The notes under the pieces: generated by a model | The model's input: the letters and a program-made list of their open reading frames with translations, nothing else | Database searches by the model: none | Told to the model about the DNA's origin: nothing | Translations under genes and position numbers: made by a program | Assembly: GCA_015491205.1 (NCBI GenBank) | Contig: WFWI01000071.1 | Coordinates: 1-14,929 of the forward strand | Direction: 5' to 3' | Length of the DNA stretch: 14,929 nucleotides | Origin: Candidatus Microgenomates bacterium | Lineage (GTDB): Bacteria > Patescibacteriota > Microgenomatia > UBA1406 > GWC2-37-13 | Shown here: positions 1 to 5,368 of the stretch, one piece after another | Layout of the letters: every line of letters begins with the position of its first letter | Position numbering within the stretch: the first letter of the stretch is position 1

Positions 1-84
1 ATCATCAAAACCTCAAAAAAACTCTCAATTTATGACGCAGCGGATGCAATAGTGATGATAGCAAAAAGGAGAGTTAGATTGTAA
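1..84 (+). CDS. 3' end of an unidentified gene (27 codons visible)
   Basis: Frame 1 is open from the first base to a TAA at 82-84 and reads IIKTSKKLSIYDAADAIVMI followed by AKRRVRL. The start lies outside the window. The DAADA stretch with a hydrophobic run after it recalls the C-terminal acidic motif of RuvC-type resolvases, but this is too short to assign. The gene would be convergent with rplA, and the inverted heptamer arrays at 90-170 fall exactly between the two stop codons, which supports a real gene end here. Confidence 0.5.
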   Translation: MIKTSKKLSIYDAADAIVMIAKRRVRL

Positions 85-89
85 AATCC

Positions 90-170
90 GAAATTCGAAT
101 ATCGAAATCCGAAACATTGCCTGACCCGCTCTGGGGGGGTTCGAAATTCGGATTTCGAATTTCGAATTTT
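90..170. repeat. Inverted pair of GAANNNC heptamer arrays, possible bidirectional terminator
   Basis: The left arm (90-117) reads GAAATTC, GAATATC, GAAATCC, GAAACAT. The right arm (143-170) reads GAAATTC, GGATTTC, GAATTTC, GAATTTT. Both have a strict 7-nt period. The arms are partly complementary, separated by about 25 nt containing a G7 run, and the right arm ends in a T6 run (167-172). The element lies between two convergent stop codons. Terminator function is inferred from position and folding; the same arrangement recurs at 8900-9097. Confidence 0.6.
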
Positions 171-175
171 TTCCT

Positions 176-1045
176 TCAGAGTTCTTCTAGGTTCAGCCTT
201 ATCGAGGGACTCATTGTGGATTTTATGTAGGCCTCCTTTATGTTGTGCTTTCCAACTGAGCGCAAAAAGGCAACTGCATTCTCCACAAGCTTTTCTGTCT
301 CAAAAGAAAGCTTTCCAATCATTTGGTGGATTAAGGGAAACTTTGGCTCTGTTTTCCAGCGCAAAACGCCTGATTTGAACTTCTCCGCTGCCTTTTCAGG
401 CTCAGGAGAAAGCGTGCCCTGTTTTGGATTGGGAAAAAGCTTTTTTGGCCCTAAAATACGGGCAAATTTGGAAAGCCGCGGCATATAGGATGGATGGGAG
501 ATCAAAACATCAATCTTGGAAAAGTCTACCTGGCCTTTTTCTAGATCCTCAATAAACTTGTCATCAACAATCTTTACCCTAACCTCCTTACCAATGCTGT
601 GGGGCATTTGAACCTCGCCTTTAAGCCCTGTTTTTGAAACATTAAGGTGAAGCTCAACTGACTCATCAAAGGCAGCATAAGCTACTTTTTTCAAAATCTC
701 AACTGCTTCTTTTATCGAGACAGCCTCTCTTCCTTTTAAAGCCTTTTCTATTTCTGCCTTGGCCTTTTTGTATTTTTTACCAGGCGGATGTTTTATTTTT
801 ACAAAGCGCCTTGCCTCCTTCTCTTCCTCCTCCTTTTTCTTGGCTTTCTCCAAAAGCTCCTTTGCTCGCTTTTCTTTTTCAAGCTCCTCCTCTGAAACTT
901 CAACCTGCACCATCCTCTCCCCGCCTTTCAAACCCACACCCTCAACCTTCTTCTTTTTCTTTTCCTCGCGTCTTCTCTTTTGCTCCTCCTTTTGTTTTTT
1001 TTCTATTTCCTCAAGTCCTAAGACCCTTATCCTTACTTTTCCCAT
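176..1045 (-). CDS. rplA: 50S ribosomal protein L1 with long charged N-terminal extension
   Basis: L1 binds 23S rRNA at the mobile L1 stalk and in many bacteria represses its own operon. The recognisable L1 core runs from about residue 88 to 289: the SIKEAVEILKK helix, ESVELHLNVSKTG, MPHSIGKEVRVKI, the domain II signature ILGPKKLFPNPKQGT, and IGKLSFETEKLVEN near the C-terminus. Ahead of it are about 85 residues of Lys/Glu-rich, probably disordered or helical sequence, which I recall as a feature of Microgenomates L1 proteins. Compared with E. coli L1, domain II lacks roughly 15-20 residues around the usual GADxVG segment: VDDKFIEDLEKG leads almost directly into DVLISHP. The start at 1045 is supported by AGGG five bases upstream. 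It is the last gene of the operon, 34 nt after rplK. Confidence 0.93.
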   Translation of the reverse strand: MGKVRIRVLGLEEIEKKQKEEQKRRREEKKKKKVEGVGLKGGERMVQVEVSEEELEKEKRAKELLEKAKKKEEEEKEARRFVKIKHPPGKKYKKAKAEIEKALKGREAVSIKEAVEILKKVAYAAFDESVELHLNVSKTGLKGEVQMPHSIGKEVRVKIVDDKFIEDLEKGQVDFSKIDVLISHPSYMPRLSKFARILGPKKLFPNPKQGTLSPEPEKAAEKFKSGVLRWKTEPKFPLIHQMIGKLSFETEKLVENAVAFLRSVGKHNIKEAYIKSTMSPSIRLNLEEL

Positions 1046-1052
1046 AATTCCC

Positions 1053-1087
1053 TAACTTTTAACTTTGCACTTTGAACTTTTAACTTT
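1053..1087. repeat. TAACTTT heptamer array in the rplK-rplA spacer
   Basis: Five uninterrupted heptamers read on the + strand TAACTTT, TAACTTT, GCACTTT, GAACTTT, TAACTTT. On the mRNA (minus) strand they read AAAGTTA-like. The array includes the rplK stop codon (1080-1082) and fills most of the 34-nt spacer, ending just before the AGGG of rplA. Confidence 0.85.
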
Positions 1088-1505
1088 CTATTTCTACTCC
1101 CATTGACCTGGCAGTGCCGGCCACAATTTTTATCGCCTGCTCCAAATCATCAGTGTTCAAGTCCTTCATCTTTTCCTGGGCTATTGCCTCAAGCTGTTCC
1201 CTTGTAAGCCTTCCGACTTTCTCTTTGTTTGGCTTGCCAGAGCCTTTCTCTATCTTTAAAGCTTCCTTTATAAGGGAGGAGACTGGCGGAAGCTTGGTAA
1301 TAAACTCGTAGGACCGATCTTCATAAACTGTGATAACTGCGGGAATAATCTTGCCTTTGAACTTGGCAGTCCTGGCATTGTACTCTTTGATAAACTCCAT
1401 TATGGGAATACCGTGCTGTCCCAAAGCAGGACCAACAGGAGGCGCTGGAGTTGCCTCCCCTGCTGGAAGATTTACCTTAATGACCGCCTTAACCTTTTTT
1501 GCCAT
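1080..1505 (-). CDS. rplK: 50S ribosomal protein L11
   Basis: L11 forms the base of the GTPase-associated stalk on 23S rRNA. At 141 residues it has the standard length. It carries the N-terminal proline-rich signature PAPPVGPALGQHGI (residues 21-34, including the prolines linked to thiostrepton response), the TVYEDRSYEF strand, and a C-terminal rRNA-binding domain ending KIVAGTARSMGVEIES. Start ATG at 1505; no Shine-Dalgarno is visible, and the bases before it are a U-rich run after a palindromic heptamer unit. It lies between nusG and rplA in the usual bacterial order. Confidence 0.97.
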   Translation of the reverse strand: MAKKVKAVIKVNLPAGEATPAPPVGPALGQHGIPIMEFIKEYNARTAKFKGKIIPAVITVYEDRSYEFITKLPPVSSLIKEALKIEKGSGKPNKEKVGRLTREQLEAIAQEKMKDLNTDDLEQAIKIVAGTARSMGVEIES

Positions 1506-1511
1506 AACAGG

Positions 1512-1548
1512 AAAAAATCCGAAATTCGAATTTCGAAATCCGAAACGA
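1512..1548 (-). promoter_or_regulatory. GAANNNC palindrome plus U-run just before rplK, possible attenuator
   Basis: The heptamers GAAATTC, GAATTTC, GAAATCC, GAAACGA lie at 1521-1548. Positions 1520-1535 form a perfect 16-nt palindrome. On the minus-strand mRNA this hairpin is followed by a U6 run (1517-1512) only 6 nt before the rplK ATG. The geometry resembles a weak intrinsic terminator or attenuator between nusG and the L11-L1 pair. The stem is AU-rich, so function is uncertain. Confidence 0.35.
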
Positions 1549-1565
1549 ACTTATAACCAATTCCG

Positions 1566-1620
1566 CCAGCTCAGTCCAGCTTCGTCTAGCTTTGTCTAGT
1601 TCGACCAGCTCTGTCAAGCT
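1566..1620. repeat. Decamer array in the nusG-rplK spacer
   Basis: The units read CCAGCTCAGT, CCAGCTTCGT, CTAGCTTTGT, CTAGTTCGA (9 nt), CCAGCTCTGT, then CAAGCT, which runs into the nusG stop codon. The period is 10 nt with a YYAGCT consensus. It is the only 10-nt-period array in the window. Confidence 0.8.
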
Positions 1621-2162
1621 TAAATCTTTTCAACCTGCAAAAAATCTAGCTCCACTGGTGTTTCCCTGCCAAAGATTGAAACTAAAACCTTCACCTTTCC
1701 TCTCTCTTCATCTATCTCCTTTATAGTACCCAAAAAGTCCGCAAAAGGCCCTTCTTTAATTTTTACTGCCTCGCCCACAGAAAGCTTTGTCTTAAACCTC
1801 GGGTGCTCCTGCTGGACAAACTTCATTATTGCCTCAACCTCTTTGTCAGAAATTGGCGTGGGCTTTGTGCCTGCGCCGACAAAACCAGTCACCCCTTCTG
1901 TGGTCCTTACAACCAACCAAGTATCATCATCAAGCACCATCTTAACCAAAATATAGCCGGGAAAAACCTTTTCCTTTACCTTCTTCTTTTTTCCCTTTTT
2001 AACTACCACTGAATCGCGCATTGGAATCACAATATCAAAAATCCTATCCTCCACCCCAAGGCTTTTTATCCGCTGGGACAAGGCTTGTTTCACCTTCATC
2101 TCATGGCCTGATTGTACGTGTACAACATACCATTTAGCCTGATCCTTTTTTGAATCCTCCAT
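1620..2162 (-). CDS. nusG: Transcription termination/antitermination factor NusG
   Basis: NusG binds RNA polymerase and couples it to Rho or to the ribosome. The NGN domain begins with KWYVVHVQSGHEMKVKQAL and continues through VFPGYILVKM and VRTTEGVTGFVG. The C-terminal KOW domain is SVGEAVKIKEGPFADFLGTI, closing with VELDFLQVEKI. The frame can be read from a TTG at 2177, which would overlap the secE stop. I prefer the ATG at 2162 (180 aa): GGAG at 2175-2172 lies 9 nt upstream at normal spacing, and only 4 nt then separate it from the secE stop. It is the second gene of the secE operon. Confidence 0.95.
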   Translation of the reverse strand: MEDSKKDQAKWYVVHVQSGHEMKVKQALSQRIKSLGVEDRIFDIVIPMRDSVVVKKGKKKKVKEKVFPGYILVKMVLDDDTWLVVRTTEGVTGFVGAGTKPTPISDKEVEAIMKFVQQEHPRFKTKLSVGEAVKIKEGPFADFLGTIKEIDEERGKVKVLVSIFGRETPVELDFLQVEKI

Positions 2163-2166
2163 AATT

Positions 2167-2361
2167 TCACGCTCCAACTGTCAAAACATTCAAAAGTTTT
2201 GCCAAAAGAAAATCTATTATACCTATATAAAGGCTTATAATCAAGGAGATTATGACAACAACTGCTGTCAGCTTTATCGTTTCTTCCCTAGAAGGCCAGG
2301 TCACCTTTTTAAGCTCGGACAAAAGATCCCCTGCAATCTTACCTTTACCAGGAAATTTCAT
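2167..2361 (-). CDS. secE: Preprotein translocase subunit SecE
   Basis: SecE is the small clamp subunit of the SecYEG channel. The 64-residue protein has the diagnostic amphipathic segment ELKKVTWPSREETIKLT (residues 16-32) followed by one transmembrane helix (about 34-55), which is the single-helix form of most bacteria. It is first in the operon. A TATAAT box ends 7 nt before its ATG, so the transcript is probably leaderless. Confidence 0.96.
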   Translation of the reverse strand: MKFPGKGKIAGDLLSELKKVTWPSREETIKLTAVVVIISLIISLYIGIIDFLLAKLLNVLTVGA

Positions 2362-2368
2362 AGGGAAA

Positions 2369-2397
2369 ATTATACTACACGCCGAAAAAAATTGTAA
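2369..2397 (-). promoter_or_regulatory. secE operon promoter (leaderless)
   Basis: On the minus strand a perfect TATAAT (2374-2369) is separated by exactly 7 nt from the secE ATG at 2361, which puts the expected +1 at the A of the start codon. The hexamer 17 nt upstream is TTACAA (2397-2392), a weak -35. Confidence 0.7.
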
Positions 2398-2413
2398 GCA
2401 AAAGTTAGAATTT

Positions 2414-2441
2414 ATCTTAAAACCTAAATCTTAAATCCTAA
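2414..2441. repeat. ATCYTAA heptamer array, left flank of the composite element
   Basis: Four heptamers: ATCTTAA, AACCTAA, ATCTTAA, ATCCTAA. They are similar to the reverse complement of the array at 2527-2561, so the two flank the octamer hairpin between them as an inverted pair. Confidence 0.75.
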
Positions 2442-2452
2442 AGTTGTATTTT

Positions 2453-2524
2453 ATTGTTTTATTGTTTCATTGTTCGATTGTTGCATTGCCAGCAAAGAAA
2501 CAATGAAGCAATGGAGCAATAGAA
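2453..2524. repeat. Octamer fold-back array, copy A
   Basis: Nine units have an exact 8-nt period: ATTGTTTT, ATTGTTTC, ATTGTTCG, ATTGTTGC, ATTGCCAG, CAAAGAAA, CAATGAAG, CAATGGAG, CAATAGAA. The tetrad switches from ATTG to CAAT at the centre, so ATTG and CAAT tetrads pair across a CCAG loop and the intervening tetrads pair partly, many as G-T. Copy B is at 13761-13832. Confidence 0.85.
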
Positions 2525-2526
2525 TA

Positions 2527-2561
2527 AAGTTTTAAGATTTAAGTTTTAGGATTTAAGATAA
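2527..2561. repeat. AAGWTTT heptamer array, copy A (five units)
   Basis: The units read AAGTTTT, AAGATTT, AAGTTTT, AGGATTT, AAGATAA. Copy B (13835-13855) has only the first, second and last, a loss or gain of exactly two heptamers (14 nt) inside otherwise matching sequence. Confidence 0.8.
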
Positions 2562-2569
2562 TTTAGAAT

Positions 2570-2611
2570 GTTAACGTTAAGTGTATGCGATCGCATATTC
2601 TTAACGTTAAC
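2570..2611. repeat. 42-nt palindrome with GCGATCGC core, copy 1
   Basis: The arms GTTAACGTTAAG and CTTAACGTTAAC enclose a GCGATCGC core; 19 of 21 pairs are complementary. It is identical to copy 3 (13864-13905) and close to copy 2 (9941-9982). The last base starts a CTACYAN array in all but copy 2, where 19 nt intervene. Confidence 0.9.
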
Positions 2612-2638
2612 TACCAGCTACTAACTACCACCTACCAA
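2611..2638. repeat. CTACYAN heptamer array upstream of tyrS
   Basis: Four units: CTACCAG, CTACTAA, CTACCAC, CTACCAA. Here the array ends about 70 nt before the tyrS -35, unlike the arrays at other genes that run into the promoter. Confidence 0.8.
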
Positions 2639-2651
2639 ATTTGACCGACGC

Positions 2652-2710
2652 CGTTAAACGCGGCCCTTCCCAACGCTACCCGTTTAACCGATGCGGTTGA
2701 TTTTGGAAGG
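2652..2710. other. Nested inverted repeats upstream of the tyrS promoter
   Basis: GTTAAACG (2653-2660) is complementary to CGTTTAAC (2681-2688). AACCG-ATG-CGGTT (2686-2698) forms a competing hairpin. CCTTCC (2665-2670) pairs with GGAAGG (2705-2710), with CAAC/GTTG inside. The block is GC-richer than its surroundings and ends just before the -35. It could be an operator or the end of an RNA leader from an upstream promoter. No T-box motif is visible. Confidence 0.4.
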
Positions 2711-2711
2711 T

Positions 2712-2740
2712 TTGATCTTTTTTGCTGGGCGTTTTATAAT
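2712..2740 (+). promoter_or_regulatory. tyrS promoter (leaderless)
   Basis: TTGATC (2712-2717), a 17-nt spacer and TATAAT (2735-2740) are followed by 7 nt and the tyrS ATG at 2748, so +1 is expected at the start codon. There is no Shine-Dalgarno. Confidence 0.75.
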
Positions 2741-2747
2741 GTAATCT

Positions 2748-3950
2748 ATGAACTTCCTCTCCGATCTAAAACAAAGGGGACTTGTTGCTAACTCCACGCC
2801 TGGCATTGAAAAGGTTTTTGAAAAAGGCACGACCCTTTACCTTGGAATTGACCCAACAGCAGATTCCCTCCACCTTGGGCACTTTCTTCCCCTTTCAATC
2901 CTAAAGCGAGCTCTAAAGGCTGGAAACAAAATAATTATCATCATGGGCGGTGGCACGGCTTTAATCGGCGACCCCTCTGGAAAGGAAAAGGAGCGGCCAA
3001 TTCTGCCAAAAGAGTCAATTGAGGAAAACAAGAGGAAGATTGCTAAACAAATCTCAAAATTTTTCACGATCGATAACAAAAACGTAAAAATAATTGATAA
3101 TGCAAGCTGGCTGGAGAATATTTCTCTTATTGAATTCTTGCGGGACGTAGGAAAAATCTCAAGCGTCAACTCAATGCTTGACTTGGAATTTGTCAGGAAA
3201 AGGATTGAAAATAAAGAATTTCTCTCGTTTGCCGAATTTACTTACCAACTTTTGCAAGCCTATGATTTTTATGTTCTTTTTAAAGAGCACGACTGCAAAG
3301 TCCAGGTTGGAGGCTCAGATCAATGGGGAAACATAATCCAAGGCGTTGAGCTTATAAAAAGAAAACTTAACAAACCAGCCCATGGCTTGGCCTTTCCTCT
3401 AATTGTTGATCCATCAACTGGCAAAAAATTTGGAAAAACTGCTACTGGCAAGCCAATTTGGCTTGATAGTAAAAAAACTTCTCCGTTTGAGCTTTATCAG
3501 TTCTTAATAAACACGTCCGATGAGCTTGCTCAAAAGCTCCTTTTTTACTACTCTTTCAAACCTCAGGAAGAGATCAAGGTTATAATTTCTAAGGCTCTGC
3601 AAAGCCCTAAAAAAAGACTCGCTCAAAAAGAGCTGGCTTTTGAGCTTGTCTCCCTTATTCACGGCGAAAAAACTGCTCTCCTTTGTCAAAAAGCCAGTGA
3701 GATTTTGTTTTCGAAGGATTTTGAAAAAATTAGTAAAAAAGAAATAAAAACAATTCTTCCTGTTGTTAAGCTATATTCTTTACCAAAAAATGCCGACGAA
3801 CTGGAAATTTTAGTGATAACCCAGCTTGCTCCTTCAAAAAAACAGGCTAGAAAGCTTATCAAAGAAAAAGTTGTAAAAATAAAGGAGATTTATCCTTACG
3901 TTTTAGTCAAAAAAGGTAAAAAAAGTTTTGCAATTGGAAAATACCAATGA
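2748..3950 (+). CDS. tyrS: Tyrosyl-tRNA synthetase
   Basis: Class I aminoacyl-tRNA synthetase that charges tRNA-Tyr. At 400 aa it has the usual bacterial length. The signatures are HLGH (residues 42-45, the HIGH motif), the tyrosine-binding and dimer region GGSDQWGN (188-195), and KFGKT (227-231, the KMSKS equivalent in the bacterial KFGKS form). The C-terminal ~65 residues form an S4 RNA-binding domain (ITQLAPSKKQARKLIKEKVVKI). It starts at an ATG immediately after a leaderless promoter. Its stop codon overlaps the next start by 4 nt (ATGA), so the downstream membrane gene is probably co-transcribed and coupled. Confidence 0.98.
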   Translation: MNFLSDLKQRGLVANSTPGIEKVFEKGTTLYLGIDPTADSLHLGHFLPLSILKRALKAGNKIIIIMGGGTALIGDPSGKEKERPILPKESIEENKRKIAKQISKFFTIDNKNVKIIDNASWLENISLIEFLRDVGKISSVNSMLDLEFVRKRIENKEFLSFAEFTYQLLQAYDFYVLFKEHDCKVQVGGSDQWGNIIQGVELIKRKLNKPAHGLAFPLIVDPSTGKKFGKTATGKPIWLDSKKTSPFELYQFLINTSDELAQKLLFYYSFKPQEEIKVIISKALQSPKKRLAQKELAFELVSLIHGEKTALLCQKASEILFSKDFEKISKKEIKTILPVVKLYSLPKNADELEILVITQLAPSKKQARKLIKEKVVKIKEIYPYVLVKKGKKSFAIGKYQ

Positions 3951-4585
3951 TCACCCCTAATCTTCTAAACATAATCATCCTGACGTTTATAATCGCAATA
4001 GGGTTTGCTTTACCTAATACAAGTTTTGCCAAATATGATCTTGAGATCGCTGCACTTCTTTTCATCTTTCTTTACCTAAGCAAACACGTGTTTTTTAAAA
4101 AAATTAAAACTTTCCGGATCATTGAATCAGCAACTTTAACGCTCGTTGTGCTGTTGACAGTAAATACAACTGGAGGGGTATCATCCCCTTTTTTCTTTCT
4201 TGTCTATTTCCTTCTCTTTTCTCTCTCTCTTCTCGAAACTCCTGAAGTTTCCCTTGGCATAAGCTTCGTACTCATTATCTTTTACCTTTTTTCACTACCC
4301 CCTTCTCCCTCTTTTAAAAACCTTTTACCTGTATTTTCTCTTGCTTTTATAACTCCCTTCTCTCTTTACCTGGGAAGGGAGTACCTTGAAATACAGCTTC
4401 TCAGAAGAAAAAACGCGCTTGAAAAAGAAGATTTTCTCCTTTTTCTTTCACTTAAACTGAAAAAGCATATAAAAGCTGCTTTGGAAGCACTAGAAGGAAA
4501 AACAAACGAAGCTGACCTTAAAAAAGCAAAAAAAGAACTTAGAGCCATCAATAAATTAATAGATAAATATGAGGCTCAATTTTAA
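3947..4585 (+). CDS. Six-helix membrane protein with C-terminal coiled coil (sensor-like, no kinase)
   Basis: A 212-residue protein of unknown function. About six transmembrane segments lie at residues 5-23, 32-47, 60-75, 80-100, 103-122 and 128-145, followed by a charged coiled-coil stretch (about 148-212). The TGGVSSPFFFLVYFLL segment between helices 3 and 4 resembles the membrane sensor region of some histidine kinases. No HisKA or ATPase domain follows, so this is either a kinase-less relative or an unrelated scaffold. It overlaps tyrS by 4 nt (ATGA) and the next gene by 17 nt, indicating one transcription unit. The sensor comparison is recalled, not computed. Confidence 0.8.
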   Translation: MITPNLLNIIILTFIIAIGFALPNTSFAKYDLEIAALLFIFLYLSKHVFFKKIKTFRIIESATLTLVVLLTVNTTGGVSSPFFFLVYFLLFSLSLLETPEVSLGISFVLIIFYLFSLPPSPSFKNLLPVFSLAFITPFSLYLGREYLEIQLLRRKNALEKEDFLLFLSLKLKKHIKAALEALEGKTNEADLKKAKKELRAINKLIDKYEAQF

Positions 4586-5315
4586 CCTTTCAATAAAGCC
4601 TATTTTTTTGATAATAATCTTTTTGTCTGTAGCCTTTTTTCTTCAGGCTCAAGCTGTAAATATGCGCTCAAACAGGTATAGAATACAATTTGGGAATATA
4701 AACATCGGTGCCCAACCTCAATCTTCACCCAACTATGATCTTTCTATAACCTTAGGGCAAACAGCAGCTGGGAAATTTCAATCTACAGGCTATGTGATCA
4801 AAGCAGGTTTTCAATACATCTACTCTATTATCCCCTTCCGTTTCTCCATCTCCAACACCAATCTTAATTTTGGAAGCTTAACACCCAACAACCCAAAAAC
4901 TGTGCAAACAATCCTCACCGTTTCTTTTGGGGGCGCAGGCGAGTATAAAGTTACGGTCGCTGAACTTGGCCCTCTAAGAACCTTGGATAATACTAACTCA
5001 ATTCCGGATACAAGCTGCGATGGCGGAACAAATACCTGTACCGAATCAAGCGCAGCAGTCTGGTCAAACACAACTGCCTATGGATTTGGCTACAATATGA
5101 GCGGCCAGGATATTCCTTCTGACTTCATAGACTCCACCTACTACAGACCCTTTCCTGACAAGCTTGCAGGAGAAAGCCCAGCTGTTGTTATGAGCTCGGC
5201 AAATGTTGGACGAAACCGGCAGGCAACTATGACTTTGAAAGTAAATGTCTCGCCCGTGCAAGCTGCAGGAAATTACCAAACAATCCTTCATTTTGTCGCC
5301 ACCCCGTCTTATTGA
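4569..5315 (+). CDS. Exported beta-rich surface protein with the domain shared with 10094-11599
   Basis: A 248-residue protein with a signal peptide (hydrophobic core about residues 11-26, likely cleaved after QAQA at 29). The mature part is rich in Ser/Thr/Asn/Gly and predicted beta strands. From about residue 90 it matches the C-terminal domain of the 10094 gene product: FGSL (101-104) against FGSI, IPDTSCDGGTNTCTE (145-159) against IPDTTCDDGTCTE, then AVW, GFGY, LAGES, and an ending KVNVSPVQAAGNYQTILHF against RLSVSVTQPAGYYYNKVKY. The paired cysteines suggest a disulfide outside the cell. Function is unknown; a WxL-like or fimbrial-like adhesive role is possible. It overlaps the preceding gene by 17 nt. 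Confidence 0.82.
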   Translation: MRLNFNLSIKPIFLIIIFLSVAFFLQAQAVNMRSNRYRIQFGNINIGAQPQSSPNYDLSITLGQTAAGKFQSTGYVIKAGFQYIYSIIPFRFSISNTNLNFGSLTPNNPKTVQTILTVSFGGAGEYKVTVAELGPLRTLDNTNSIPDTSCDGGTNTCTESSAAVWSNTTAYGFGYNMSGQDIPSDFIDSTYYRPFPDKLAGESPAVVMSSANVGRNRQATMTLKVNVSPVQAAGNYQTILHFVATPSY

Positions 5316-5340
5316 CAAGCCGCACAGTATTTTGTATAGT
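5312..5340 (+). promoter_or_regulatory. comEA-like gene promoter
   Basis: TTGACA (5312-5317), a 17-nt spacer and TATAGT (5335-5340). The -35 begins right at the stop codon region of the preceding gene. The expected start is about 5347, giving a short leader of about 22 nt. An ATG at 5345 opens only a three-codon ORF (ATG AAA CGC TAA) in the same frame, so translation must start at 5369. Confidence 0.75.
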
Positions 5341-5368
5341 AAGGATGAAACGCTAAAAACTGGTAGCT

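Noticed and set aside
759..1055. Plus-strand ORFs opposite the rplA extension
   Set aside because: Their Ser/Phe- and Pro-rich content simply mirrors the Lys/Glu codons of rplA on the other strand.
2163..2177. TTG start for nusG at 2177
   Set aside because: It overlaps the secE stop and has no better ribosome site. The ATG at 2162 has GGAG 9 nt upstream.
2570..2611. Cyanobacterial origin suggested by GCGATCGC
   Set aside because: The octamer was noticed only within the 42-nt palindromes, and the genes look CPR-like, not cyanobacterial.
2641..2747. T-box riboswitch before tyrS
   Set aside because: No T-box consensus is visible, and a good promoter lies 7 nt before the start codon, leaving no leader.
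2837..3169. Minus-strand ORF of 110 codons opposite tyrS
   Set aside because: It lies wholly within the confident tyrS frame and shows no recognisable domain; the same applies to the minus-strand ORF at 12946-13374.
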